Source: Nocardioides jiangsuensis
GTDB lineage: Bacteria; Actinomycetota; Actinomycetes; Propionibacteriales; Nocardioidaceae
Length of the DNA stretch: 64,000 nucleotides
Direction of reading: 5' to 3'
NCBI RefSeq assembly: GCF_019679455.1
Contig: NZ_JAIEZQ010000001.1
Span: forward strand, 496,001-560,000
The notes under the pieces: model-generated
What the model was told of the DNA's origin: nothing
Database searches by the model: none
The model's input: only the letters and a program-made list of their open reading frames with translations
In this document: positions 40,978-51,157 of the stretch, piece by piece
Position numbering within the stretch: position 1 is the first letter of the stretch
Layout: each line of letters opens with the position of its first letter
Made by a program: the position numbers and the translations under genes

Positions 40978-42426
40978 CTAGCGTTCGCGGAGCCGGTGCA
41001 CGGCGGCGGCGAACGCGTCGCCTCGCGCCCCGTAGTTCGCGAACATGTCCATGGACGCGCAGCCCGGGGCGAGCAGCACGGTGTCGCCTGGCTGGGCCAG
41101 GTCCGCCGCCGCTCCGACCACGCGGTCCATCACGTCAGTGTCCCCGCCCTCGATCGCGATGACGCGGACATCGGGGGCGTGTCGCGCAAGCGCGTCGGCG
41201 ATCACATCGCGGTCCCGGCCGAGCAGGACGACGGCACGCAGCCGGTCCTTCGCGGCCCGCACCAGGTCGTCGAACCGGGCGCCCTTGGCGAGCCCGCCCG
41301 CGACCCACACGACGGGCTCGTAGGCCATCAGCGACGACTGCGCGGCGTGCGGGTTGGTGGCCTTGGAGTCGTCGACGTAGCGCACGTCGTCGACGGTGTC
41401 GACCAGCGCGATCCGGTGCCCGTCTGGCTCGAAGGCGCGCAGCCCGTCGCGGACCGACACCGGCGGCACCCCGTGCGAGCGGGCGAGGGCGGCCGCGGCC
41501 AGCGCGTTGGCGACGAAGTGCGGCGCGTCGGAGGCGAGGTCGCCCACCGTGCACAGCTCCGCGGCGCTGGTCTGCCGCTCCTCGACGAAGGCGCGGTCGG
41601 CCAGCACATCCTCGACCAGGCCGACCATGCCCACCTGGGGCGTGCCCAGGGTGAAGCCGACGGCGCGGCAGCCCTCCTGCACGTCGGCCTCGCGGACCAG
41701 CCGTTCGGTCACCGGGTCCGCGACGTTGTAGACGCAGGCCCGCTCGGCCCGCTCGTAGATGCGGCCCTTGTCGGCGGTGTAGTCGGCCATGGAGGCGTAC
41801 CAGTCGAGGTGGTCCTCGGCGACGTTGAGCACGACGGCGGACTCGGCGGCCATCGAGTGCGTGTAGTGCAGCTGGAAGCTGGAGAGCTCGACCGCGAACA
41901 CGTCGTACGGCGTCGGGTCCATCACCGCCTCGACGATGGGCAGGCCGACGTTCCCGCAGGCCACGCTGCGCAGGCCGTGCGCACGCAGGATGTAGTCGAG
42001 CATCTGGACGGTGGTGGTCTTGCCGTTCGTGCCGGTGACCGCGAGCCACGGCGCGGGGTGGTTCGGGTCGCGCAGCCGCCAGGCGAGCTCGACCTCCCCC
42101 CAGACCGGGATGCCGCGCGCGGCGGCCTGGGCCAGCAGCGGCGCCGAGGGCGACCAGCCGGGCGAGGTGACCACGACGTCGACGTCGTCGGGCAGCTGCG
42201 CGGTCGACCCGGGGCCGAGCCGGACGTCCGCGCCGAGGATCTCGAGGAGGGTGCCCTTCTCGCCGCGGTCGCCGGCGTCGGACTCGTCGAGCGCGGTCAC
42301 GTGCGCGCCCTGGTGGGTGAGGTTGTCGGCGGCGGCGAAGCCGGAGACGCCCATGCCGGCCACGACGGCGCATACGCCGTCCCAGGCGTCGAGGCGGCCG
42401 AGCCGCTCCAGGTCGGGCTTGTTCAT
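40978..42426 (-). CDS. murD: UDP-MurNAc-L-Ala-D-Glu ligase
   Basis: Adds D-glutamate to the wall precursor. 482 aa. N-terminal VVAGMGVSGFAAADNLTHQGAHVTALDE, ATP loop VTGTNGKTTTVQMLDYIL (about 136-153), LNVAEDHLDWYASMADYTADKGRIYE, and the C-terminal VYVDDSKATNPHAAQSSL-type segment (here RYVDDSKATNPHA). ATG 42426, 49 bp after mraY, one of the few non-overlapping joints in the cluster. Confidence 0.97.
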   Translation of the reverse strand: MNKPDLERLGRLDAWDGVCAVVAGMGVSGFAAADNLTHQGAHVTALDESDAGDRGEKGTLLEILGADVRLGPGSTAQLPDDVDVVVTSPGWSPSAPLLAQAAARGIPVWGEVELAWRLRDPNHPAPWLAVTGTNGKTTTVQMLDYILRAHGLRSVACGNVGLPIVEAVMDPTPYDVFAVELSSFQLHYTHSMAAESAVVLNVAEDHLDWYASMADYTADKGRIYERAERACVYNVADPVTERLVREADVQEGCRAVGFTLGTPQVGMVGLVEDVLADRAFVEERQTSAAELCTVGDLASDAPHFVANALAAAALARSHGVPPVSVRDGLRAFEPDGHRIALVDTVDDVRYVDDSKATNPHAAQSSLMAYEPVVWVAGGLAKGARFDDLVRAAKDRLRAVVLLGRDRDVIADALARHAPDVRVIAIEGGDTDVMDRVVGAAADLAQPGDTVLLAPGCASMDMFANYGARGDAFAAAVHRLRER

Positions 42427-42475
42427 GCGGGGTCCCCTCCGAGGTGTGGGCGCGGCGAGGACGTGCGGGGCGTGC

Positions 42476-43546
42476 TCATGCTCCTGCCACCCACTCCGCG
42501 TAGAAGACGCCGAGGCCCGCGGCGACGCAGAGCCCGCAGATGATCCAGAACCGGATCACGATGGTGACCTCGGCCCAGCCCTTGAGCTCGAAGTGGTGCT
42601 GCAGCGGGGCCATCCGGAAGAGCCGCTTGCCCTTGGTCGCCTTGAAGTAGCCGACCTGGAGGATGACCGAGAGCGTGATCAGCACGAACAGGCCGCCCAC
42701 GATGAGCAGCAGCAGCTCGGTGCGGGTGAGGATCGCCAGCCCGGCCAGCGCGCCGCCGAGCGAGAGCGACCCGGTGTCGCCCATGAAGATCTTCGCCGGG
42801 GACGCGTTCCACCACAGGAACCCGAAGCAGGCACCGGTGAGCGCCGAGGCGACCACGGCCAGGTCGAGCGGGTCGCGCACCTCGTAGCAGGCCGGGCCGG
42901 GGGCGATCTGGCACCACTGGTTGTTCTGCCAGATGTTGACCAGCGTGTAGGCGCCGAAGACCATCGTCGACGCGCCGGTGGCGAGGCCGTCGAGGCCGTC
43001 GGTGAGGTTCACGCCGTTGCTGGCGCCGGCGATCATCAACATGATGAAGACGATGACCACGACGCTCGGCAGGGTCAGCGCCGGGAAGTCCCGGATGAAG
43101 GAGATCGCCCGCGAGGCCGGGGTCTCACCGCGGCTGTCGGCCAGGGCAGGGTGCAGCGCGAGCAGCCCGAAGACCACCGCCACCAGCGTCTGGCCGGCCA
43201 TCTTCGCCTTGCTGCGCAGCCCGAGGCTGCGCTGCTTGGCGATCTTGATGTAGTCGTCGAGGAAGCCGACCGTGCCGAGCCCCACGAACAGGAAGAGCAG
43301 CAGCAGCGCGGACGCCGAGGGCCAGTCCTGGGTGAGCAGCTTGGCGATGAAGTACGCGAGCACCACCGAGAGGATGATCACCAGCCCGCCCATGGTGGGC
43401 GTGCCGCGCTTGGTGTGGTGGGTGGTCGGCCCGTCGTCACGGATCAGCTGGCCGTAGCCCTTGGCCACCAGCACGCGGATCGCCACCCGGGTGCCGAGCA
43501 GCGTGAGGATCAGCGAAAGCCCGCCGGCGAGCAGGATCGCTCTCAT
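42476..43546 (-). CDS. mraY: Phospho-MurNAc-pentapeptide transferase
   Basis: Makes lipid I on undecaprenyl phosphate. 356 aa, ten transmembrane helices. [14 protein letters not shown] (about 45-58), GFLDDYIKI with catalytic Asp, [32 protein letters not shown], and the cytosolic His loop [17 protein letters not shown] 43546 overlaps murF by ATGA. Confidence 0.97.
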   Translation of the reverse strand: MRAILLAGGLSLILTLLGTRVAIRVLVAKGYGQLIRDDGPTTHHTKRGTPTMGGLVIILSVVLAYFIAKLLTQDWPSASALLLLFLFVGLGTVGFLDDYIKIAKQRSLGLRSKAKMAGQTLVAVVFGLLALHPALADSRGETPASRAISFIRDFPALTLPSVVVIVFIMLMIAGASNGVNLTDGLDGLATGASTMVFGAYTLVNIWQNNQWCQIAPGPACYEVRDPLDLAVVASALTGACFGFLWWNASPAKIFMGDTGSLSLGGALAGLAILTRTELLLLIVGGLFVLITLSVILQVGYFKATKGKRLFRMAPLQHHFELKGWAEVTIVIRFWIICGLCVAAGLGVFYAEWVAGA

Positions 43547-44964
43547 CGGGGTGACTCCTTCGGTCCGGGGTCCTGCCCGGGGTCGTCGGCCAGCAGGGCC
43601 TCGGCGACGGTCTCCAGGGCGGCTGCCCGGGAGGCCTTGAGCAGGACGACGTCCCCGGGAGCCACGTGCTCCCGCAGCCACGCGAGTGCGTGGGCGTTGT
43701 CCTCGACGAAGACCGACTCCTCGCCCCACGAGCCCTCGAGGCAGGCCCCGAGGTGCATCGGGCGGGCCGGCTCGCCGACGACGAGGAGCTGGTGGATGTC
43801 GAGGCGCACGGCCAGCCTGCCGAGGGCGTCGTGCTCGTCCCGGCTCGACTCGCCGAGCTCGCGCATCTCTCCCAGCACCGCGACGGTGCGGGTGTCCGGG
43901 CCGCGGCCGCGGCCGACGGCCGCGAGGGCCTTGAGCGCGGCCCGCATCGAGTCGGGGTTGGCGTTGTAGGCGTCGTTGATCACGGTCACGCCGTCGGCGC
44001 GCTCGTGCACCTCCATCCGCCAGCGCGAGGCGCGGGCGGCGGTGAGCGCCCGGGCGCAGTCGGCGAGCGGGACCCCGAGCGCGAGCGCGGTCGCGGCCGC
44101 GGCGGTGGCGTTGAGGGCGTGGTGCTCCCCCACGAGCCGCATCTCGACGTGGGCGCGTTGGGTGCCCGTCACGAGGTCGAACCGGGGCCGGCCGAGCTCG
44201 TCGAGGGTCAGGTTCTCCAGGCGTACGTCGGCGCGGGCGCTCTCCCCGAAGGTGAGCACCGCGCCGCGGGACCGTCCCGCCATGGCGAGCACCAGCGGGT
44301 CGTCGGCGTTGAGGACCGCGGTCCCTTCCTCGGTCAGCGCGTCGACGAGCTCGCCCTTGGCCTGGGCGATGGCCTCCTGGCTGCCGAACTCGCCGATGTG
44401 CGCCTTGCCGACGTTGAGCACGAGCGAGACCAGCGGCGGCGCGACCGCGCACAGGTCGCGGAGGTGGCCGATGCCGCGGGAGCCCATCTCGAGCACGAGG
44501 TTCTCGGTGGCGGCGTCCGCGCGGAGCACGGTCAACGGCAGGCCGATCTCGTTGTTGAACGACCCGGCGGTGGCGACGGTGGTGCCGGACTCCGCGAGCA
44601 CCCCGGCCAGCAGGTCCTTGGTGCTGGTCTTGCCCTGGGAGCCGGTCAGCGCGACCACCCGGACCTGCGGCAGCCGGGCGAGCACGTGCCGCGCCAGGCG
44701 GCCGAGCGCGTCGAGCGGGTCGGCGACCACGACGGCGGGCAGGCCGACCGGGCGGGTGCCCAGCACGGCGGCGGCCCCGGCCTCGAGGGCGGCGGCCGCG
44801 TAGGCGTGCCCGTCGACGTGCTCCCCCGCGAAGGCGACGAACAGCCCGCCGAGCTCGGCGACACGGCTGTCCACGAAGGCGGGCCCGGTGACGGTGACAC
44901 CGGTGTCGTCGTGGACCTCGCCGCCGACGACGGCGGCGAGCTCCGGGAGGGTGAGCGGGATCAT
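43543..44964 (-). CDS. murF: UDP-MurNAc-tripeptide D-alanyl-D-alanine ligase
   Basis: Adds D-Ala-D-Ala to the precursor. 473 aa from ATG 44964 (overlaps murE by ATGA). N-terminal substrate domain with [41 protein letters not shown] loop [18 protein letters not shown] (about 106-123), [18 protein letters not shown], and [19 protein letters not shown]. Confidence 0.97.
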   Translation of the reverse strand: MIPLTLPELAAVVGGEVHDDTGVTVTGPAFVDSRVAELGGLFVAFAGEHVDGHAYAAAALEAGAAAVLGTRPVGLPAVVVADPLDALGRLARHVLARLPQVRVVALTGSQGKTSTKDLLAGVLAESGTTVATAGSFNNEIGLPLTVLRADAATENLVLEMGSRGIGHLRDLCAVAPPLVSLVLNVGKAHIGEFGSQEAIAQAKGELVDALTEEGTAVLNADDPLVLAMAGRSRGAVLTFGESARADVRLENLTLDELGRPRFDLVTGTQRAHVEMRLVGEHHALNATAAAATALALGVPLADCARALTAARASRWRMEVHERADGVTVINDAYNANPDSMRAALKALAAVGRGRGPDTRTVAVLGEMRELGESSRDEHDALGRLAVRLDIHQLLVVGEPARPMHLGACLEGSWGEESVFVEDNAHALAWLREHVAPGDVVLLKASRAAALETVAEALLADDPGQDPGPKESPR

Positions 44965-46490
44965 CGGCGGGTCATCTCCTCGAGGAGGACGGTGCGGTCG
45001 TCGAACGGGTGCACGGTGCCGTGCACCTCCTGGCCGGACTCGTGGCCCTTGCCGGCCACCACGACGGTGTCGCCGGGGCCGGCGAGCCCGACGGCGAGGC
45101 GGATCGCCTCGCGCCGGTCCCCACACTCGTGGACCTCGGCGCGGTCGCCCCCGGGCACGGAGGCGGCGCCCTCGAGCACGGCGGCGCGGATCGCTGCCGG
45201 CTCCTCGGTGCGCGGGTTGTCGTCGGTGACGACCAGGACGTCGGCCAGCCTGGCCGCGATCTCACCCATGATCGGCCGCTTGCCGTGGTCACGGTCGCCG
45301 CCGGCGCCGAGCACCACGACGAGGCGACCCGCGGTGAGGGGGCGCAGCGCGTTGAGGGCGGCGGTCACGGCGTCCGGCTTGTGGGCGTAGTCGACGACGG
45401 CGAGATAGTCCTGGCCGGCGTCGACCTGCTCGAGGCGGCCGGGAACTCCCCCGGACGTGGCGATGCCCCGGGCGACCGCCGCGGGGTCGAAGCCTGCCTC
45501 GCCCAGCGCCGCGATCGCGCACAGCGCGTTGGAGACGTTGAAGTCGCCGGTCAGCGGCACGTGCGCCGGGAACCGGGTCCCGTCGGGGGCCCGCACGGTG
45601 AAGGTCGAGCCGGTGGGCTCGAGGGCGACGTCGAGCGCGGTCCAGTCGGCCTCGCCGCCGGCCGCGGAGAACGTACGGACGGGGATGGTGGCCTCGCCGA
45701 CGAGCCGGCGGCCGTACTCGTCGTCGACGTTGACCAGCCCGAGCCGCGCGCGCTCGGGGGTGAACAGGGACGCCTTGGCGGCGAAGTACTCCTCCACGGT
45801 GGCGTGGAAGTCGAGGTGGTCGCGTCCGAGGTTGGTGAAGGCGGCGACGTCGAAGACGACGCCGTCGACCCGGCCCATGACCAGCGCGTGGCTCGAGACC
45901 TCCATCGCGCAGCCGCGTACGCCGCGCTCGCGCATGACCGCGAACAGCGCGTGCAGGTCCGGCGCCTCGGGCGTGGTCAGCGTGGTCCTCACGTCGACCC
46001 CGTCGATCCGGGTGCCGACGGTGCCGACCACGGCGGCCGGGACGCCGGAGGCCTGCAGGCCGCCCTCGGCGAGCCGGGTGGTGGTGGTCTTGCCCTGGGT
46101 CCCCGTGACCGCGACGAGGCGCAGGTCACGAGCGGGCTCGCCGTACACCCGCGCGGCCAGGCCGCCGAGCACCGCCCGCGGGGCGGGTACGACGAGCACG
46201 GGCACGTCGAGCCCGTCGCAGAGCGCGACGCCGTCGGGGTCGGTGAGCACGGCGCTCGCGCCGGCCTCCACCGCGGCCGCGGCGAAGGTCGCGCCGTGCG
46301 CGCGGGCGCCGGGGAGCGCGGCGTACAGGTCACCGGGCCGGACCCGCTGCGAGCTCAGGGTCAGGCCGGTGACGAGCGTGGAGTCGCCGTGCCCGCCGGC
46401 ACGGGCGAGCTCGGCTCCGAGCCAGTCGCGGACGGCGCCGACGGCGGTCTGCGGGGGCACGCTGGGGCGCGCGGGGATCACGTCTGGCAC
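44961..46490 (-). CDS. murE: UDP-MurNAc-tripeptide synthetase, diaminopimelate-adding
   Basis: Adds the third peptide residue. 509 aa from GTG 46490. ATP loop [18 protein letters not shown], substrate part [31 protein letters not shown], and the DNPR motif in [14 protein letters not shown] (near residue 420), which marks diaminopimelate-adding MurE. Whether meso- or LL-DAP is used (LL-DAP is typical of Nocardioides walls) cannot be read from this motif. Confidence 0.96.
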   Translation of the reverse strand: MPDVIPARPSVPPQTAVGAVRDWLGAELARAGGHGDSTLVTGLTLSSQRVRPGDLYAALPGARAHGATFAAAAVEAGASAVLTDPDGVALCDGLDVPVLVVPAPRAVLGGLAARVYGEPARDLRLVAVTGTQGKTTTTRLAEGGLQASGVPAAVVGTVGTRIDGVDVRTTLTTPEAPDLHALFAVMRERGVRGCAMEVSSHALVMGRVDGVVFDVAAFTNLGRDHLDFHATVEEYFAAKASLFTPERARLGLVNVDDEYGRRLVGEATIPVRTFSAAGGEADWTALDVALEPTGSTFTVRAPDGTRFPAHVPLTGDFNVSNALCAIAALGEAGFDPAAVARGIATSGGVPGRLEQVDAGQDYLAVVDYAHKPDAVTAALNALRPLTAGRLVVVLGAGGDRDHGKRPIMGEIAARLADVLVVTDDNPRTEEPAAIRAAVLEGAASVPGGDRAEVHECGDRREAIRLAVGLAGPGDTVVVAGKGHESGQEVHGTVHPFDDRTVLLEEMTRR

Positions 46491-46509
46491 GCCGGAAGGT
46501 TACCTGCGC

Positions 46510-48315
46510 TCACCATTCGAGGGGGTGGTCGGGGGCGGGCACGCCGGTGGGCGGCACGGCGTACTTGCGCAGCAGGTAGCTCATGATCTTGTGGAACGCC
46601 GGACCGCCGATGGAGCCGCCGCCGCCGTCGTTCTTGGGGTCCTGGACCACGACGTACACGAGGAACCGGGGGTCGTCGGCGGGGGCGAAGCCGGCGAACG
46701 AGACGGTGAACGTGCCGTCGTAGCACTGGCACTCCTCGCCGACCCGCTGGGCGGTGCCCGTCTTGCCGGCCACCCGGTAGCCCTCGATGGCCGCGGCGGG
46801 CGCGGTGCCCTCCTCGGGGTCGGTGACCGCCTCCATCATCTCCGCGGTCTGCCGCGCGGCCCGCTCGCTGATCACCCGGCGGGCGGTCGTGGTGTCGGTG
46901 CCGACCTCGGTGCCGTCGCTGGTCGTCGCCGACCCCTCCACGAGGCTGGGCTGGACCAGGACTCCCCCGTTGGCGATCGCGTTGACGGCGGTGGCCATCT
47001 GGAGCGCGTTGACCGAGACGCCCTGGCCGAAGGAGATGGTGTCCTGGTTGATCTGCGACCAGCCCTCCCACGCGGGCAGCAGGCCACGGGACTCGCCGGG
47101 GATGCCCGAGCCGGTCTTCTGCCCCAGCCCGAAGCTGGACAGGTAGCCGTGCAGCTCCTCCGGGGAGAACTCGTCGGCGGCGAGGACGGTGCCGATGTTG
47201 GAGGACTTGGCGATCACGCCGGTCAGGGTGAGCCGCAGCCGGCCGTGGTCCCAGTAGTCGCCGATGACGCGGTCCTGCCGGGGCAGCTCCGCGGGCACCG
47301 GGATCTTGGTCTCCGGGGTGACCTTGCCGGCGTCGAGCAGCGCGGCGGCGGTGAGCACCTTCTCCACCGAGCCAGGCTCGTAGACGTCGGAGACCGACCG
47401 GGTGCCGAGGTCGGCCGGCGAGGAGAGCATCGGCTCGTTGGCGTCGAAGGTCGGGTGGTCGGCGAGCGCGAGCGTCTCCCCGGTGCGCGTGTCGAGCACC
47501 ACCGCGGCGCCGGACTCTCCGCCGGAGCCCTGGACGGCCTCACGCAGCACGCGCTGGGTGTACCACTGCACGTCGCGGTCGATGGTCAGCTGGAGGTCGG
47601 AGCCGTTCTCCGGCGCCACGACGCTGTTGTCGCCGAGCGGCAGCTTCTGCCCGCCGCCCATCTCGTACGTCGCCGAGCCGTCCTTGCCCGACAGCAGGTC
47701 GTCGAAGATCAGCTCGAAGCCGGCGAGCGGCTCGCCCTCGGTGCCCATGAACCCGAGCAGGTTCGCGGCCACGTCCTTGGCGGGGTAGGCCCGGACCGGG
47801 TCGCGCTCGGTGTCGATCCCGGTGTAGCCGCGGTTCTCGATCTCGGCGACCACGGCGCGCGCCTCGGTGGCGGGCACCCGGCGGGCGATGTACTGGAACT
47901 GGGTGTCGGGCTTGCGCAGCCGCTCGAGCACCTCGAAGTAGTCCACGTCGAGCCGGCTCGCGACGATCTTGGCGATCGGCCCGGCGTCGGGCGCGCTCAG
48001 CGTGGGGTTCGCGGTGATCATCAGCCCGTCGAGGGACTCCGCGAGCGGCGCGCCGTTGCGGTCGGTGATCGTGCCGCGGGTCGCGGGCAGGGTCACCGTC
48101 TCCAGGCCCACGGCCTCCGCGCGCGCGGCGTACGCCTTGGCGTCGATGCCCTGGAGCTGGAACAGCCGGGCCCCGAAGACGGAGACCACCATGGCGATGA
48201 GGATGAAACCGACTCGCAGCCGGACCAGCGCGGCGCCGCGCGCGGGTCGGCGGCGGGGCCTCGAGGGTCCGGGCGAGGACGGGCCCGGCGTGCGCGGGCG
48301 CGTGCCCTGGGTCAA
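46510..48315 (-). CDS. ftsI: Septal penicillin-binding protein (class B PBP, FtsI)
   Basis: D,D-transpeptidase of the septum. 601 aa: Pro/Arg-rich cytoplasmic tail, one transmembrane helix (about 30-52), PBP dimerisation domain, transpeptidase domain. Active-site motifs: Ser in PGSVEKVLTAA (near 313), SSN in IAKSSNIGTVL (near 370), KTG in VAGKTGTAQRVG (near 514). The start is TTG 48315, overlapping the ftsL stop by TTGA. A late cysteine pair, CQCYDG, may be structural. Confidence 0.96.
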   Translation of the reverse strand: MTQGTRPRTPGPSSPGPSRPRRRPARGAALVRLRVGFILIAMVVSVFGARLFQLQGIDAKAYAARAEAVGLETVTLPATRGTITDRNGAPLAESLDGLMITANPTLSAPDAGPIAKIVASRLDVDYFEVLERLRKPDTQFQYIARRVPATEARAVVAEIENRGYTGIDTERDPVRAYPAKDVAANLLGFMGTEGEPLAGFELIFDDLLSGKDGSATYEMGGGQKLPLGDNSVVAPENGSDLQLTIDRDVQWYTQRVLREAVQGSGGESGAAVVLDTRTGETLALADHPTFDANEPMLSSPADLGTRSVSDVYEPGSVEKVLTAAALLDAGKVTPETKIPVPAELPRQDRVIGDYWDHGRLRLTLTGVIAKSSNIGTVLAADEFSPEELHGYLSSFGLGQKTGSGIPGESRGLLPAWEGWSQINQDTISFGQGVSVNALQMATAVNAIANGGVLVQPSLVEGSATTSDGTEVGTDTTTARRVISERAARQTAEMMEAVTDPEEGTAPAAAIEGYRVAGKTGTAQRVGEECQCYDGTFTVSFAGFAPADDPRFLVYVVVQDPKNDGGGGSIGGPAFHKIMSYLLRKYAVPPTGVPAPDHPLEW

Positions 48316-48947
48316 CGCGTCCTCCCCTGGGACTGCTGCGGCTTCTGCTTCTTTGTACCTGCCTCGCGGGCCTCGTCACGGTTGCCACGCTCGGCGTCGG
48401 CGCGGTTTGCCGAGGCGGCCTCGGCACGGTCGCTCTTCCGGTCGGCCTTCCGGACGGCCTTGGGCTGCTCGATCTCGACGATCACCGGGTCGGGGCGCAG
48501 CGACTTGGGCTTCGCGGTGGGCAGCGGGTTGATCCGCATCCCGTCGGCGGGCTCGGCGGGCAGCGGCTTGCCGACGATCTCGCCGTCGGAGAGCCGGATG
48601 AACGCCGGGCTGCTCGCCGGCACCATCCCCATCCGCTTGGCCCGGGTGGCCACGCGCTGGGGGTCGCGCAGCTGCTCGAGCTGCATCTGCAGCGACTCCT
48701 CCTTGGCGGCGAGCACGGTGGCCTGCTCCTCCATCGAGGTGGCCACGAACGACGACTGCTGCATGCTCGTGTTGAACAGCAGCAGGCCGACCACGCCCGT
48801 GACCAGCAGCAGCGAGACCAGCGACACGAACGGCACCCGCGGCGCCTTCTGCGTGCGGCGGGGCACCACGGTCAGCCGGGCGCGCTCGACGGCAGCCTCG
48901 GCGAGGCGGGGGAACTGTGTGCGTGCCTGGCTGAGAGGGGTGCTCAT
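48312..48947 (-). CDS. ftsL: FtsL-like cell division protein
   Basis: Single-pass divisome protein expected between rsmH and ftsI. 211 aa: basic N-terminus (to 35), transmembrane helix (about 40-62), a short extracytoplasmic coiled coil ([41 protein letters not shown], about 70-112), then a long charged disordered tail (about 140-211). Sequence conservation of FtsL is low; the assignment rests on position and topology. ATG 48947 overlaps rsmH by ATGA. Confidence 0.85.
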   Translation of the reverse strand: MSTPLSQARTQFPRLAEAAVERARLTVVPRRTQKAPRVPFVSLVSLLLVTGVVGLLLFNTSMQQSSFVATSMEEQATVLAAKEESLQMQLEQLRDPQRVATRAKRMGMVPASSPAFIRLSDGEIVGKPLPAEPADGMRINPLPTAKPKSLRPDPVIVEIEQPKAVRKADRKSDRAEAASANRADAERGNRDEAREAGTKKQKPQQSQGRTR

Positions 48948-49909
48948 GCGGTGGCTCCAGTGCTGGTGCGGACTCGTTCAACGGCGCGCAGGCGCACCGA
49001 TGCTGCTCGGGGGTTCTCCGCGATCTCCTCGGCGGACGCCTTCTCGGCGCCGCGGGTGACCAGGCGGAGCTCGGGCTCGTGGCCCTCGGGGACGAACGGG
49101 AGGTCGGGCGGCAGGTCGCTGCGGGTCTTCTCGGTGAAGGCCTGCTTCACGAGCCGGTCCTCGAGCGAGTGGTAGGACATGACGACCACGCGGCCGCCGA
49201 CGCCGATCGACCCCATCGCCGCGGGGATCGCCCGGCGCAGCACCGACAGCTCGTCGTTGACCTCGATGCGCAGCGCCTGGAAGGTGCGCTTCCCGGGGTG
49301 GCCGCCGGTACGACGGGCGGGAGCGGGGATGGCGTCCCGGATCAGGTCGACGAGCCGCGCGGACCGGGTGAACGGCTCGCGCTCGCGCTCCCGGACGACC
49401 GACTCCGCGATCCGCCGGGCGAACCGCTCCTCGCCGTACTGCTTGAGGATCCGGGTCAGCTCCTCCACCGGGTAGGTGTTGAGGACGTCGGCGGCGGTGA
49501 GCCCCGTCGTGTCGTCCATCCGCATGTCGAGCGGGGCGTCCTCGGCGTAGGCGAAGCCGCGCTCCCGGACGTCGAGCTGCATGGAGGAGACGCCGAGGTC
49601 GAACAGCACCCCGTCGACGTGGTCGAGGCCGAGGTCGGCGATCACGTCGGGGATCTCGTCGTACACGGCGTGGGCGAAGGTGACCCGGTCGCCGAAGGGG
49701 GCGAGTCGCTCGCGGCTGCGCTCGAGGGCGTGGACGTCGCGGTCGACGCCGATCACCCGCGCCTCGGGGCAGCGGGTGAGGACGGCTTCGGTGTGCCCAC
49801 CGAGGCCGAGCGTCGCGTCGACCATGACCGACCCCGGCTGCTGGAGCGGGGGTGCGACCAACGCGACGACCCGGTCGAGGAGGACCGGGACGTGACTGGG
49901 GCTCGTCAT
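48944..49909 (-). CDS. rsmH: 16S rRNA (cytosine1402-N4)-methyltransferase
   Basis: SAM-dependent methylation of C1402 in 16S rRNA. 321 aa. SAM motif [15 protein letters not shown] (about 32-46), [47 protein letters not shown] (about 99-131), [24 protein letters not shown] 49909; ends by overlap with ftsL. Standard second enzyme gene of dcw clusters. Confidence 0.97.
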   Translation of the reverse strand: MTSPSHVPVLLDRVVALVAPPLQQPGSVMVDATLGLGGHTEAVLTRCPEARVIGVDRDVHALERSRERLAPFGDRVTFAHAVYDEIPDVIADLGLDHVDGVLFDLGVSSMQLDVRERGFAYAEDAPLDMRMDDTTGLTAADVLNTYPVEELTRILKQYGEERFARRIAESVVREREREPFTRSARLVDLIRDAIPAPARRTGGHPGKRTFQALRIEVNDELSVLRRAIPAAMGSIGVGGRVVVMSYHSLEDRLVKQAFTEKTRSDLPPDLPFVPEGHEPELRLVTRGAEKASAEEIAENPRAASVRLRAVERVRTSTGATA

Positions 49910-49919
49910 GACCTCGCGC

Positions 49920-50072
49920 CTAGTCGCCCAGGTGGACGAGCAGCATGAGGGCGAGTGCGAGGCCGGAGGAGGCGACCGCCGAGAAGGCGATGACGGTGAG
50001 CCCGTCGCGCACCTCGTGGCGGACCCGCCTGGTGGGTTGGCCGGACAGCTGTCCGGAGAAGGTGACGCTCAT
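49920..50072 (-). CDS. 50-codon small membrane ORF between mraZ and rsmH
   Basis: Not recognised. ATG 50072 with AAGGGG about nine bases upstream; 50 aa; TAG stop 10 bp before rsmH. Residues 1-22 are polar ([21 protein letters not shown]), then one likely transmembrane helix (about 24-48, [22 protein letters not shown]) ending HLGD. The position in the dcw operon suggests a small division or wall factor. Coding potential rests on the ribosome site, tight packing and a clean amphipathic layout only. Confidence 0.65.
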   Translation of the reverse strand: MSVTFSGQLSGQPTRRVRHEVRDGLTVIAFSAVASSGLALALMLLVHLGD

Positions 50073-50168
50073 GGTTTCGACCCCTTGCTGAGAATCCTGG
50101 GTGGAGAAGCACCGCGCGGTGCTGGTCCTGCTCTGCTCGACTCGGAAGGATTCGTCTGGCCAGGTCCC

Positions 50169-50240
50169 CGTCCGCTCGTCCTTGGGAAGCTGTCCTCTGG
50201 CACCGGGGAAGGTGCGCCAGATGACAGAGGAGAGCGGACG
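50169..50240. other. Long hairpin between mraZ and the small ORF
   Basis: Outer arms CGTCCGCTC (50169-50177) and GAGCGGACG (50232-50240); inside, CTGTC/GACAG (50190-50194 with 50223-50227) and CTGG-CACC with GGTG-CCAG. There is also a 16-bp palindrome at 50107-50122. Could be an attenuator or processing site early in the dcw message. Confidence 0.6.
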
Positions 50241-50272
50241 TGGGCCAAGCCCTACGACTCACCGTCATGTCC

Positions 50273-50704
50273 TCAGATCACGCCGGGGAACACCTCCTCG
50301 GACAGGTCCGCGAAGGCCTGCTCCTGCTCGTCGGAGTAGCTCTGCCACGACGCGGCGTCCCAGATCTCGATCCGGTTCATCGCGCCGATGACGATGCACT
50401 CCTTGGACAGCGACGCGTAGTCGCGCAGCATCGGCGGGATCGTGATCCGGCCCTGCTTGTCGGGCGTCTCGTCGGAGGCGCCGGCGAAGAACATGCGGAC
50501 GTAGTCACGCGCGCCCTTGTTCGTCACGGGGGCCTCACGCAGCCGCTCGGTGAGCTTGCCGAACTCCTCCATCGACCACACGTAGAGGCAGCGCTCCTGA
50601 CCTCGTGTGACCACTAGACCCTCCGACAGCTCGTCCCTGAACTTCGCCGGGAGGAAGAGGCGGCCCTTGTCGTCGAGCCGGGGCGTGTAGGTGCCGAAGA
50701 ACAC
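50273..50704 (-). CDS. mraZ: Transcriptional regulator MraZ
   Basis: DNA-binding ring protein of AbrB-like fold, autoregulator of the dcw operon. 143 aa from GTG 50704 (GGGGGAGG seven bases upstream); the usual start [16 protein letters not shown] reads [16 protein letters not shown] here. Two SpoVT-AbrB repeats: [17 protein letters not shown] (about 9-25) and [16 protein letters not shown] (about 83-98). Its operator is probably the four boxes at 50770-50805. Confidence 0.96.
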   Translation of the reverse strand: MFFGTYTPRLDDKGRLFLPAKFRDELSEGLVVTRGQERCLYVWSMEEFGKLTERLREAPVTNKGARDYVRMFFAGASDETPDKQGRITIPPMLRDYASLSKECIVIGAMNRIEIWDAASWQSYSDEQEQAFADLSEEVFPGVI

Positions 50705-50769
50705 GGTGACACCTCCCCCTTCTGTGGCCGCCGGGAGTCCGTGAGAACTCCGGCGAACGCTTCCCTCTC

Positions 50770-50805
50770 CTCCACTGCGCACCACAGTACTCCACTTCGC
50801 TCCAC
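50770..50805 (-). promoter_or_regulatory. MraZ operator: four boxes at 10-bp spacing
   Basis: On the minus strand GTGGAG, GTGGAG, GTGGTG and GTGGAG at 50800-50805, 50790-50795, 50780-50785 and 50770-50775, each separated by four bases. A direct repeat with one-helical-turn spacing, 66 bp before the mraZ start, is the known pattern of MraZ sites (TGGG-type boxes in E. coli). Confidence 0.8.
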
Positions 50806-50901
50806 CATCAACCCGAAACACGCAACTTCACGCCTGTTTCGCGGTGGAGCCGGCGGAGGGCGCCAGGCCGGTCTCCCGGGTGAAAAGCGCAGGTCACGGG
50901 G

Positions 50902-50954
50902 GTGGTGAGGCGGGGGTGGGGGGCGGTGGGGAGGAAAGGTGGGGCGAAGTGGGG
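50902..50954 (+). promoter_or_regulatory. G-rich box series facing moxR
   Basis: GTGGGG at 50916-50921 and 50926-50931, then 50939-50944 and 50949-50954: two pairs with exact 10-bp spacing, plus GTGGTG at 50902. The pair GTGGGG-CGAA-GTGGGG differs from the mraZ boxes by two bases but lies on the other strand. It could be a second MraZ site or simply a G-quadruplex-prone run. The rest of the 453-bp gap (50705-51157) shows no gene. Confidence 0.45.
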
Positions 50955-51157
50955 TGCGGAGGGAGGACGCCGGCGCTCCCCACCCCGGTCGACCGTCCTC
51001 CACCGGCCTCCCCGCGACACCCTCCGCCCGGCCGGTGGGAACTCGACGGCCCGCTGCCTCGTCTCGGTGACAGGGGTGCAGCGATGGGGTTGGATGGGGA
51101 CACGAATACGGGGAGGTCCGTGGCCAGGGCCGCGGACCCGGCGGGAGGCAGGGACAC

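Noticed and set aside
50881-50960. Coding region in the G-rich gap before moxR
   Set aside because: Frames here are strongly biased Gly/Val/Trp runs without start signals.
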